From JBBSBL01 sp046330255 (lineage in GTDB: Bacteria > Actinomycetota > Thermoleophilia > Solirubrobacterales > Solirubrobacteraceae): a stretch of 64,000 nucleotides of DNA. The notes beneath the pieces were generated by a model that saw only the letters and a list, made by a program, of their open reading frames with translations, was not told the DNA's origin and did no database searches. Below are positions 1-7,218 of the stretch, in pieces. Position 1 is the stretch's first letter. Each line of letters begins with the position of its first letter. The stretch covers positions 496,001 through 560,000 of the forward strand of contig JAXLTC010000001.1 of the NCBI GenBank assembly GCA_046330255.1, written 5' to 3'. Position numbers and translations under genes: made by a program.

Positions 1-2
1 GC

Positions 3-122
3 GTCGTGCGGATCACCTGGCTGCGCCTGCGCGGAAACCCCGCCGAGGTCGCCGCCGACCTCCAAGCGCTGCTGGCCCCATCCCATGCTCCGCGTGTGGT
101 TGACCACCACAGTGGTGGTTAA
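3..122 (+). CDS. C-terminal end of a protein cut by the window edge (possibly DUF559/AbiEi-like)
   Basis: An open frame runs from the window edge to a TAA at 120-122 and gives about 39 residues. The stretch VVRITWLRLRGNPAEVAADL resembles the end of DUF559/Vsr-like endonuclease-fold proteins, which commonly close with a 'RVLRFTW..L...P..V...L' pattern. That resemblance is from memory and only the tail is visible, so the family is a guess. An exact dyad, ACCACCAC-A-GTGGTGGT, covers the last codons and stop. It could be a weak terminator, but no T-run follows it. Confidence 0.4.
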   Translation, partial: VVRITWLRLRGNPAEVAADLQALLAPSHAPRVVDHHSGG

Positions 123-199
123 CGACACCCGGAGCGACCCACCCGTTCAGGACCCTCCCTCGATGCCGCCGTTCGACGGCCGGTACCCTGACCGCGCCG

Positions 200-349
200 A
201 TGTCCACGACCGCCGTCTCGCTCTTCTGGAACCTCGGCCTGCTCGGGATCATCATCTGCGCCGTGGCGGTCGCGGCGCTGCTCTACCCGATGCTCAGGGC
301 CGACCGCGCCGAGCGCGCCACGCCGCCCGACGACGAGCCCGACTCCTGA
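200..349 (+). CDS. 49-residue single-pass membrane peptide
   Basis: ATG at 200 to TGA at 347-349 encodes a short polar N-terminus, one hydrophobic helix (about residues 8-30, rich in L, I, V and A) and an acidic/basic tail ending DDEPDS. The composition fits an inner-membrane peptide with a cytoplasmic tail. No convincing Shine-Dalgarno is visible, so expression is uncertain. It converges on the flavoprotein gene that ends at 368. I do not recognise a family and no function is assigned. Confidence 0.5.
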   Translation: MSTTAVSLFWNLGLLGIIICAVAVAALLYPMLRADRAERATPPDDEPDS

Positions 350-367
350 GCGCGGGCCGCCCGGCCC

Positions 368-2836
368 TCACGCCCTGATCCGCTCGCCCTTCGGGTCCCA
401 CAGCGGCTCGACGGCCACCTCGCCCTCGACCCAGCGGTCGAAGATGTCGACCTCGACCGCGGTCCCGGGCTCGGCGTGCTCGGGCGGCACGTACGCGTAG
501 GCGATCGAGCGCCCGACCGTGAATCCGTAGGCACCCGTCGTCACGCGACCGACGATCTCGCCCCCGATCCGCACGGGCTCGTTGCCGAGCGCGACCGAGC
601 GCGGGTCGGCCAGCACCAGGCAGCGCAGGCGCTTGCGCGGACCGGCCTTGCGCGCCGCGACCAGCGCGTCGCGCCCGATGAACCCGCCATCCTTGTCGAG
701 CTTCACGCAGAAGCCGACACCGCCCTCGTACGGGGTCTCGTCCGGAGTGATGTCCGCGCCCCACAGCCGGTAGCCCTTCTCGATCCGCATCGTGTCGATC
801 GCGCGGTAGCCGCCGGCCACCATGCCGTGCGGCTCGCCCGCCGCCCAGAGCGCGCGCCACAGCCCGAGCCCGTACTCGGCCGGGCAGTAGAGCTCCCAGC
901 CGAGCTCGCCGACGAACGTCACGCGCAGCGCCCGGCACGGAACGTCGCCGACCGCGATCTCGCGCATCGTCATGTAGGGGAACGCCTCGTTGGAGAGGTC
1001 CGCGGCGGTGACCGCCCCGAGGATGTCGCGCGCGCGCGGCCCCCAGAGCCCGAAGCACGACCGCTGCGAGGTGACGTCCGCGACGCGCACGCTCCCGTCG
1101 GCCGGGGCATGGCGGCGGATCCAGCCGAGGTCGTGGTTCCCGAACGCGGTGCCGGTGACGATCGAGAGCTCCTCCTCCCCCACCCGCGTGACCGTGAAGT
1201 CGCACTCGATCCCGCCGCGCGAGTTGAGCATCTGCGTGTAGGTGATCCCGCCGACCTCGCCCGCGACCCGGTTGTCGCACAGCCGCTCCAGGAACGCCGC
1301 CGCGCCCGGCCCGGAGATCGAGAGCTTCGCGAACGACGACTCGTCGAACAGCCCCGCGCGCTCGCGCGTGCCCTCGTGCTCGGCGCCGATCGCGGGCGAC
1401 CAGTGCTGCCCCGCCCAGCCGCGCGGGCGCAGCGCCTCGTCGCCGGCGGCCGCGTTGGACTCGTACCAGTTGACGCGCTCCCAGCCCGACTTCTCCCCGA
1501 ACGCCGCGCCGTGCTCGCGGTGCCAGGAGTTCGCGGCGCCGACGCGCAGCGGCCGCCCGGCCTGCCGCTCGTGGCCCGGGTACTTGATGTCGTAGTAGGT
1601 CTCGTAGACCTCGCGCACGCGCGCGAGCGTGTAGGAGGGCGAGCGGTAGTGGCGCCCGAAGCGCCGGATGTCCATGTGCCAGAGGTCGATCGAGGGCTCG
1701 CCCTCCGCGATCCACTCGGCCATCACCTTCCCGATCCCGCCCGCGCCGGCCAGTCCGTGCGCGCAGAACCCGGCCGCGACGAACAGCCCGCGGACCTCGG
1801 TCTCGCCCAGGCAGAACTCCCCGTCGGGGGTGAACGCCTCCGGGCCGTTGATCAGCCGCGTCACCGTGATCTGGTCCATCGCCGGCACGCGCCGGCGCGA
1901 GTTGCGCACGATCTCCTCGAAGCGGTCCCAGTCCTCCTCGAGCAGGCGGCCGTTGAAGTCCGGCGGGATCGCGTCGAAGCCGCGGCCGCCCCCCTCGAGC
2001 GCCCAGGGCGCGGGCTCGCGCTCGTAGCCGCCCATCACCAGGCCGCCTCCCTCCTCGCGGAAGTAGATCAGCAGGTCGGGGTCGCGCAGGGTCGGCAGCC
2101 GCTGCTCGCCGCGCTCGCGAAACGGCTGGGTGACGAGGTACTCGTGGGCCATCGGCACGATCGGGACGCGGACTCCCGCCATGCGCCCGATCTCCGCCGC
2201 GTACATCCCGCCCGCGTTGACGACCACCTCGGTCTCGATGTCGCCCTTCTCCGTGCGCACGCGGCGCACGCGGCCGTCCTCGGCGTCGATCCCGGTCACG
2301 CGGCAGTTCGTGTACACCCGGGCGCCGCCCTGGCGCGCGCCGTCGGCCAGCGCGTAGGTGAGCTGCGAGGGGTCGAGGTAGCCGTCGGTCGGCAGGTAGG
2401 CGGCGCCGAGCACGCCCTCGGTCGACATCAGCGGGAACAGCTCCTGCGCCTCCTGCGCGGAGATCAGCTCGAGCGGCAGGCCGAACGTCCGCGCCCAGCC
2501 CGCCTGGCGGCGCAGCTCCTCCATCCGCGCCTCGCTCGAGGCCAGCCGGATTCCCCCGCACTCCGTCCACCCCGGGTCGAACTCGGACTCCTCCCGCAGG
2601 CGCCGGTAGAGCTCGACGCTGTACATCATCATCTTCGTCAGCGAGACCGACCCGCGCAGCTGGCCGACGAGCCCCGCGGAGTGGAACGTGGACCCGCTGG
2701 TGAGCTGGTCGCGGTCGACGAGCACGACGTCGCTCCAACCGAGCTTGGCGAGGTGGTAGGCGATCGAGGCGCCGCCCACCCCGCCTCCGATGATCACGCA
2801 GCGGGCGGAGTCAGGCGGGGTGCGGTCGATCGCCAT
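368..2836 (-). CDS. dimethylglycine/sarcosine dehydrogenase-like FAD oxidoreductase fused to GcvT domains
   Basis: The 822-residue protein starts with an FAD-binding dinucleotide fold (GGGVGG at residues 17-22). It carries STFHSAG at 49-55, whose His52 matches the histidine that covalently binds FAD in dimethylglycine and sarcosine dehydrogenases. The N-terminal half (about 12-370) is a DAO-type oxidoreductase. A linker follows, then an aminomethyltransferase GCV_T domain (about 430-710) and a GCV_T C-terminal barrel. The family oxidatively demethylates N-methyl amino acids and passes the one-carbon unit to tetrahydrofolate; the length is normal. ATG at 2836 overlaps the upstream kinase gene by 26 bases, so the two are probably translationally coupled. 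The exact substrate (dimethylglycine, sarcosine or another N-methyl amine) cannot be told from sequence. Confidence 0.88.
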   Translation of the reverse strand: MAIDRTPPDSARCVIIGGGVGGASIAYHLAKLGWSDVVLVDRDQLTSGSTFHSAGLVGQLRGSVSLTKMMMYSVELYRRLREESEFDPGWTECGGIRLASSEARMEELRRQAGWARTFGLPLELISAQEAQELFPLMSTEGVLGAAYLPTDGYLDPSQLTYALADGARQGGARVYTNCRVTGIDAEDGRVRRVRTEKGDIETEVVVNAGGMYAAEIGRMAGVRVPIVPMAHEYLVTQPFRERGEQRLPTLRDPDLLIYFREEGGGLVMGGYEREPAPWALEGGGRGFDAIPPDFNGRLLEEDWDRFEEIVRNSRRRVPAMDQITVTRLINGPEAFTPDGEFCLGETEVRGLFVAAGFCAHGLAGAGGIGKVMAEWIAEGEPSIDLWHMDIRRFGRHYRSPSYTLARVREVYETYYDIKYPGHERQAGRPLRVGAANSWHREHGAAFGEKSGWERVNWYESNAAAGDEALRPRGWAGQHWSPAIGAEHEGTRERAGLFDESSFAKLSISGPGAAAFLERLCDNRVAGEVGGITYTQMLNSRGGIECDFTVTRVGEEELSIVTGTAFGNHDLGWIRRHAPADGSVRVADVTSQRSCFGLWGPRARDILGAVTAADLSNEAFPYMTMREIAVGDVPCRALRVTFVGELGWELYCPAEYGLGLWRALWAAGEPHGMVAGGYRAIDTMRIEKGYRLWGADITPDETPYEGGVGFCVKLDKDGGFIGRDALVAARKAGPRKRLRCLVLADPRSVALGNEPVRIGGEIVGRVTTGAYGFTVGRSIAYAYVPPEHAEPGTAVEVDIFDRWVEGEVAVEPLWDPKGERIRA

Positions 2837-3755
2837 GCGCGGCGGCCTCCTTCAGCCAGGTGGTGAACGCGGGGTCTGCGGCCGCGGCGTGCAGGCGGGC
2901 GAAGTGCTCGGCCGCGTAGCCGCGGAAGTCGAAGTCGATCGAGGAGATCGCGGACTGCACGACGCCCCACATCGCCTCGCGGAAGTCGGACATGGTCCGC
3001 ATCAGGCGCACGGAGGCGAGCCTCCCCGCCGGGCACGGCTCCTCGAAGTAGGCGACCAGGAGCCGCTCGTCGTCCTCGATCGAGAAGCCGTTGTTGACCG
3101 AGAGGTTGGCGAGGTCGAAGTAGCGGTCGCCCATGCCCGCGTACTCCCAGTCGAGGATCCGGATGCGGGCTCCGTCGTCGAGGAAGTTCGCGATCAGCAG
3201 GTCGTTGTGGCAGGGCACCGGCGCGTGCTCCGGCCCGGTCATCGCGCCCTCGATCCGGCGCGCGATCTCGTGCGCGGCGTCGTAGTCGGCGGGGACCTCG
3301 GCGCCGCGCTGCAGAGCCGTCGCCCGGTAGCCCTCCACGAGGCGGAAGCTGTTGAAGCGCGTACGCAGGTCCGGCCCCGTGTGGACCGCGCGCAGCGCTG
3401 CGGTGACCTGGGCGAGCGTCCGCGGCTCGCGCAACGCGTCCCCGGAGATCGGCTCACCGGCGATGAACTCGGTGACCAGGCAGCCCTCGTCCGCGAGGAA
3501 CGCGCCCACGCGGGGCCCGACACCGGCCGTCGCGGCGGCCGCGGTCGCGTCGCGCTCCACCTCGCGATCGATCCCGAGCAGCCCGGTGTCGCGCCCCGGC
3601 AGGCGGATCACCCAGTCGGCTCCGCCCAGGCGGACGCGGAAGTTGCGGTTGGTGATCCCGCCCTCGAGCGGCTCCGGCTCGCCCTCGGCCGCGCCCAGCT
3701 CGGCCTCGAGGCGGGCCACGATGCGCGGGAGGCGATCAGGCACGCGCGCCCTCAC
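2811..3755 (-). CDS. aminoglycoside phosphotransferase/choline kinase-family protein
   Basis: This 314-residue kinase-fold protein has the choline/ethanolamine-kinase catalytic signature HNDLLIAN (183-190) followed by LDWEYAG (201-207), the metal-binding Asp motif. An N-lobe motif GGITNRNF (32-39) resembles the nucleotide-binding loop of choline kinases. Such proteins phosphorylate choline, ethanolamine, thiamine or related alcohols. Its place between a HutC-type regulator and a dimethylglycine-dehydrogenase-like gene suggests a choline- or ethanolamine-derived substrate, but that is inference. The start is GTG at 3755, overlapping the regulator's end by 20 bases; GTG at 3743 is an alternative. 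The 3' end runs 26 bases into the flavoprotein gene. Confidence 0.82.
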   Translation of the reverse strand: MRARVPDRLPRIVARLEAELGAAEGEPEPLEGGITNRNFRVRLGGADWVIRLPGRDTGLLGIDREVERDATAAAATAGVGPRVGAFLADEGCLVTEFIAGEPISGDALREPRTLAQVTAALRAVHTGPDLRTRFNSFRLVEGYRATALQRGAEVPADYDAAHEIARRIEGAMTGPEHAPVPCHNDLLIANFLDDGARIRILDWEYAGMGDRYFDLANLSVNNGFSIEDDERLLVAYFEEPCPAGRLASVRLMRTMSDFREAMWGVVQSAISSIDFDFRGYAAEHFARLHAAAADPAFTTWLKEAAAHGDRPHPA

Positions 3756-4512
3756 GCGCCTCGGAGTGCACGAGGAACCGCGCCCGGTCGCCGCGGTAGC
3801 GGTCGCGCGCGAACTCGATCGCGGAGCCGTCGGCCGTCCACGCCGTCCGCTCGACGAGCATCAGCGGCGAGCCCGGCTCGACGCGGAGGGAGCGCGCATG
3901 GCCCTCGCCGGCGAGCACCGGCTCGAGCCGCTCGACGGCACGCACCGGCCGGCATCCGTAGGTGCGATCGAGCAGGTCGTACAGGGACCCCGTCAGGTCG
4001 TGGGTGTCGAGGTCGGGGCAGCGGTCACCGGGGATCCAGGTGTCCTCCAGCGCGACGGGGGCGCCCGCCGCGAGCCGGATCCGCTCGATCCTCCACGCGG
4101 GCCGACCCTCGGGAATCCCCAGCGCATCCCCCACCCCCGGCGGCGCCGGCTCCGCCCGCGCGGAGCGCACTCGGGCCCCGGCCTCCAGGCCGTGGCGCTC
4201 GAGGCGCTCGGTGAGCCCCGTGACCCGCGAGAGGTCGTGGTCGAGTTTCGCGCGCGCGACGAACGTCCCGCGCCCCACGCCACGCTCGACGAGCCCGCGC
4301 CCGGCCAGCGACGCGAGCGCCTGGCGCACGGTCATCCTGCTCACCCCGAGCCCGGCCGCGAGCTCGCGCTCGGACGGGATCCGGGCGCCGGCCGGCAGCT
4401 CCCCGCCGCAGATGCGGTCCGCGAGCTGCTCCTCGATCTGGGCGTAGGCGGCCAGATCGGAGTCCGGCCGCAGCCGCCAGCGCTGCCCGAACACACGCGA
4501 TCGCCAAGGCAC
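3736..4512 (-). CDS. GntR-family regulator, HutC type with UTRA domain
   Basis: The 258-residue product has a winged helix-turn-helix (IPSERELAAGLGVSRMTVRQ at about 45-64) followed by a UTRA ligand-binding domain (about 95-235). This is the layout of HutC/FarR/PhnF repressors. GTG at 4512 is preferred over the longer open frame because GGAGGGAGAC lies immediately upstream and the length then matches the family. It is first in a leftward operon with the kinase and the FAD-GcvT gene. A perfect dyad, CATTGGT-ACGG-ACCAATG (4529-4546), lies between promoter and start and closely resembles HutC-type operators of the form TTGGTNNNNACCAA, so autoregulation is likely. Confidence 0.88.
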   Translation of the reverse strand: MPWRSRVFGQRWRLRPDSDLAAYAQIEEQLADRICGGELPAGARIPSERELAAGLGVSRMTVRQALASLAGRGLVERGVGRGTFVARAKLDHDLSRVTGLTERLERHGLEAGARVRSARAEPAPPGVGDALGIPEGRPAWRIERIRLAAGAPVALEDTWIPGDRCPDLDTHDLTGSLYDLLDRTYGCRPVRAVERLEPVLAGEGHARSLRVEPGSPLMLVERTAWTADGSAIEFARDRYRGDRARFLVHSEAREGARA

Positions 4513-4528
4513 GTCTCCCTCCAACCTC

Positions 4529-4546
4529 CATTGGTACGGACCAATG
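4529..4546. promoter_or_regulatory. operator-like dyad for the HutC-type GntR regulator
   Basis: CATTGGT-ACGG-ACCAATG is a perfect inverted repeat with a 4-base centre. It lies 17 bases upstream of the regulator's GTG and about 11 bases downstream of a candidate -10, where binding would block initiation. The half-site TTGGT/ACCAA is the one known for several HutC-subfamily repressors. Binding itself is inferred. Confidence 0.6.
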
Positions 4547-4556
4547 AGCCCGGGCA

Positions 4557-4585
4557 ACGATACGCCGCCACGCCTGCGCCCGCAA
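4557..4585 (-). promoter_or_regulatory. candidate promoter for the gntR-kinase-FAD operon
   Basis: On the minus strand TTGCGG (4585-4580) and TATCGT (4562-4557) are separated by 17 bases. Their position upstream of the dyad and GTG fits a vegetative promoter. Both hexamers are only moderate matches to consensus. Confidence 0.35.
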
Positions 4586-4636
4586 CCCGGTTTTCCGGTA
4601 GTTCCGGGCACAAGAAACGCTCGTGACGAATCGAAC

Positions 4637-4666
4637 TTGACTTCCGTCCGCGCGCGGTCATAGGGT
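4637..4666 (+). promoter_or_regulatory. promoter of the APC permease operon
   Basis: TTGACT (4637-4642) and TAGGGT (4661-4666) are 18 bases apart, a good match to a housekeeping sigma promoter. The predicted start point, near 4673, falls just before the inverted repeat at 4679-4704. Confidence 0.5.
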
Positions 4667-4678
4667 GCGCCCCGGTAA

Positions 4679-4704
4679 GAAAGGACGGACCGTCGTACCT
4701 TTCC
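4679..4704. promoter_or_regulatory. operator-like dyad O2 (GAAAGG...CCTTTC) before the permease
   Basis: GAAAGG (4679-4684) and CCTTTC (4698-4703) form an inverted repeat at the predicted transcription start. The same 26-base pattern, GAAAGGA-N10-TACCTTT with inner matches, recurs at 7184-7209 before the gamma-glutamyl-amine synthetase gene. This suggests one regulator for both, plausibly the FCD-type GntR encoded between them. Confidence 0.55.
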
Positions 4705-4774
4705 GGCGGGCCGAGTCGGATCTGGGAGAGGGGCGTCGCCGCCGGTGGCGCCGGGCCAATACCTAGGAGGGTCC

Positions 4775-6370
4775 GTGGCGGACATCCAGAGCATCCAGGA
4801 CGCAGACGAGCGCCGGCTCGCCGAGATGGGCTACAAGCAGGATCTGAAGCGCACGTGGAGCGGGTTCCAGAACTTCGCGATCAGCTTCACGATCATCTCG
4901 ATCCTCGCCGGCTGCTTCACGACCTACTACCAGGCGTGGAACAACGGCGGTCCGATCGCGATCTCGTGGGGCTGGCCGATCATCAGCTGCGCGATCCTGG
5001 TCATCGGGTTCTGCCTCTCGGAGCTGGTGTCCGCCTACCCGACGGCCGGCGGCATCTACTGGTGGGCCTCGAAGCTCGGAGGCCCGGGCTGGGGCTGGAT
5101 CACGGGCTGGCTGAACCTCGTCGGCCTGGTCGCCGTCACGGCGTCGGTCGATTACGCGTGCGCGACGTTCATGAACTGGACGTTCGGGATATACGGGCTC
5201 GACCTGGGCTTCATCAACTTCGGCGACGACAAGCACGTCCTGACCGAGATATTCGTGCTGTTCGCGCTGATCCTCACCCTTCACGCGCTGATCAACATCC
5301 TGGGGTCGCACCTCGTCGCGGTCCTGAACTCGGTCTCGGTCTGGTGGCACGTGCTCGGCGTAGCGGTGATCGTCGTGGTGCTGATCGCGGTCCCGGCCAA
5401 GCACCAGAGCCTCGACTTCGTCTTCACCAAGCAGATCAACAACTCCGGCTTCTCGCAGTCGATGTTCTGGTGGTACGTGCTTCCGCTCGGCGGCCTGCTG
5501 ACCCAGTACACGATCACCGGCTTCGACGCCTCGGCGCACATCTCCGAGGAGACGCACGCCGCATCGATGGGCGCCGCGAAGGGCATCTGGCGCTCGATCT
5601 TCTACTCGGCGGTCATCGGCTGGATCGTGCTGCTCGCGATCACGTTCGCGGCGACCAACGTCAAGGGGATCAACGACGGCGGCTCCTACGGCGCCGGCTC
5701 GTCGATCCAGGTCTTCGCGACGGCGATGAGCGCCGCCTGGGTGAAGCTGATCCTGATCATCTGCACGGTCGGCCAGTTGTTCTGCGGCATGAGCTGCGTG
5801 ACGAGCGCGTCGCGGATGACCTACGCGTTCAGCCGCGACGGCGCGATCCCCGGCTGGCGGCTGTGGAGCAAGGTGAACGCGAACAGGATCCCGTTCAACG
5901 CGGTGATCTTCGTCGCGGTGGTCGCGCTGATCATCACGCTGCCGGCGCTCAAGGGGAACGCCGCGGGCGTCCCGGTCGCGTTCCTCGCGGTCACCTCGAT
6001 CGCGGTGATCGGGCTCTACCTCGCCTTCGCGATGCCGATCTACCTGCGGCTGCGCAAGGGCGACGACTTCGAGCCCGGACCGTGGAACAACGGCAAGAAG
6101 TACAAGGTCATGAACTCGTTCTCGGTGGTGTGGACCGCGCTGATCACGATCGTGTTCTGCCTGCCGTTCACTCCCGCGGCGGTGCCGTGGAACGACGAGT
6201 TCGACTGGAGCGCGGTCAACTACGCGCCGCTGGTGACGGGCGCGGTGATGCTCGCGATCGGGATCTGGTGGTGGGTCAGCGCACACAAGACCTTCACCGG
6301 GCCCCGCCACACCTACGGCGAGCTCGACGAAGAGGTCGTGCCCGTACCCAAGCCCGAGTTCTCGCCCTAG
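4775..6370 (+). CDS. APC-superfamily amino acid/amine permease
   Basis: The 531-residue, strongly hydrophobic protein has about twelve membrane helices. Its N-terminal segment, SGFQNFAISFTIISILAGCF, is followed by a TAGGIYWW motif and resembles the GABA/choline-type amino acid permease group of the APC superfamily. It probably imports an amine or amino acid by proton symport. GTG at 4775 is chosen because TAGGAGG (4764-4770) lies four bases upstream; an upstream in-frame GTG at 4745 lacks such a site. It heads the rightward operon and sits divergently from the HutC-type regulator operon. Its ligand is probably the amine handled by the downstream synthetase, which is inference from context. 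Confidence 0.88.
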   Translation: MADIQSIQDADERRLAEMGYKQDLKRTWSGFQNFAISFTIISILAGCFTTYYQAWNNGGPIAISWGWPIISCAILVIGFCLSELVSAYPTAGGIYWWASKLGGPGWGWITGWLNLVGLVAVTASVDYACATFMNWTFGIYGLDLGFINFGDDKHVLTEIFVLFALILTLHALINILGSHLVAVLNSVSVWWHVLGVAVIVVVLIAVPAKHQSLDFVFTKQINNSGFSQSMFWWYVLPLGGLLTQYTITGFDASAHISEETHAASMGAAKGIWRSIFYSAVIGWIVLLAITFAATNVKGINDGGSYGAGSSIQVFATAMSAAWVKLILIICTVGQLFCGMSCVTSASRMTYAFSRDGAIPGWRLWSKVNANRIPFNAVIFVAVVALIITLPALKGNAAGVPVAFLAVTSIAVIGLYLAFAMPIYLRLRKGDDFEPGPWNNGKKYKVMNSFSVVWTALITIVFCLPFTPAAVPWNDEFDWSAVNYAPLVTGAVMLAIGIWWWVSAHKTFTGPRHTYGELDEEVVPVPKPEFSP

Positions 6371-6398
6371 GCGGGAGCGCCGAGATGGCAGCGACTGG

Positions 6399-6423
6399 CC
6401 GCCCGCGCGCTATGCGCGGGCGG
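6399..6423 (+). terminator. strong hairpin between permease and regulator
   Basis: CCGCCCGCGC - GCTAT - GCGCGGGCGG is a perfect 10-bp stem with a 5-base loop. It starts 29 bases after the permease stop and ends 24 bases before the next start. It lacks a T-run, so it may act as a partial terminator, attenuator or RNA-stability element that lowers expression of the regulator. Confidence 0.45.
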
Positions 6424-6447
6424 CGGGTCGCCGACCCCGGAGGAGGC

Positions 6448-7155
6448 ATGACGGACAGCGCGCTGGCGATCGTCTTCGACCCGGTCTCGCCGCCGACGGC
6501 GTTCGAGGAGACCGTCGCGCGGCTCGGAACCGGCGTCCGCGTGGGGTTGCTCGCCCCCGGCTCGAAGCTCCCGTCGGAGCGTGAGCTGGCGGGGCAACTC
6601 GGGATCTCGCGCTCGACCCTGCGCCACGCGATCACCGCGCTGGTGCAGAGCGGGCTGCTGCAATCGGTGCGCGGCCGTGGCGGCGGGACGTTCGTCACCG
6701 CGGAGCCCCCACTGGCCGGAGGCCCCGCCGTGGCGCTCGGAGCGGAGGCGCGTGCGGTACTGGACGAGCGCCTGGCGACGGAGGCCGGCGCGACGCTGCT
6801 CGCCGCCGAGCGGGCCGGGCGCTCGGACCTCGACGCGCTCGAGGAGCTCGTCGCGCGCATGGCGGACGCCGATGATTTCGAGGTCTACCGCCGAGCCGAC
6901 ATTCGCTTTCACATCGGCCTCGCGGAGGCGGCGCGCTCGCCACGGCTGGTGGCCGCGATGACGGAGGTGCAGGGCCGGATGAGCGACCTGATCGCGCTGA
7001 TCCCCCACCCCGACGAGGTGCTCACCCACTCCAACGCGCAGCACCGGCGCATGGTCGGGCTGCTGGCGCGCCACGATGGCGGGCGAGCGGTGCGGCTGCT
7101 GCGCGAGCACCTCGCCGGGACCGAGCACCTGCTCGAGGGGCTGACTCCGAGTTGA
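6448..7155 (+). CDS. GntR-family regulator, FadR type with FCD domain
   Basis: The 235-residue protein has an N-terminal winged helix-turn-helix (LPSERELAGQLGISRSTLRH at 41-60) and an all-helical FCD effector domain. The usual FCD metal ligands appear to be present: Asp151, His155, His199 and His221. ATG at 6448 has CGGAGGAGG directly upstream; earlier in-frame ATGs are less well placed. It lies between the permease and synthetase genes, both of which carry the GAAAGGA-N10-TACCTTT dyad, making it the best candidate for the factor that binds there. A carboxylate or amine intermediate as effector is likely from the family, but none can be named. Confidence 0.88.
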   Translation: MTDSALAIVFDPVSPPTAFEETVARLGTGVRVGLLAPGSKLPSERELAGQLGISRSTLRHAITALVQSGLLQSVRGRGGGTFVTAEPPLAGGPAVALGAEARAVLDERLATEAGATLLAAERAGRSDLDALEELVARMADADDFEVYRRADIRFHIGLAEAARSPRLVAAMTEVQGRMSDLIALIPHPDEVLTHSNAQHRRMVGLLARHDGGRAVRLLREHLAGTEHLLEGLTPS

Positions 7156-7209
7156 GGCCGCGGTGCGGGATCCGATAGGTTCCGAAAGGATGGCTATGCA
7201 TACCTTTGG
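7152..7209 (+). promoter_or_regulatory. candidate promoter and O2-type operator before the synthetase gene
   Basis: TTGAGG (7152-7157, overlapping the regulator's stop) and TAGGTT (7176-7181) are spaced by 18 bases. They are followed at once by GAAAGGA (7184-7190) ... TACCTTT (7201-7207), the dyad also found at 4679-4704. The synthetase ribosome site GGAGG begins inside the dyad's edge, so a bound repressor would cover both the start point and the leader. Confidence 0.5.
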
Positions 7210-7218
7210 AGGGGCGGG

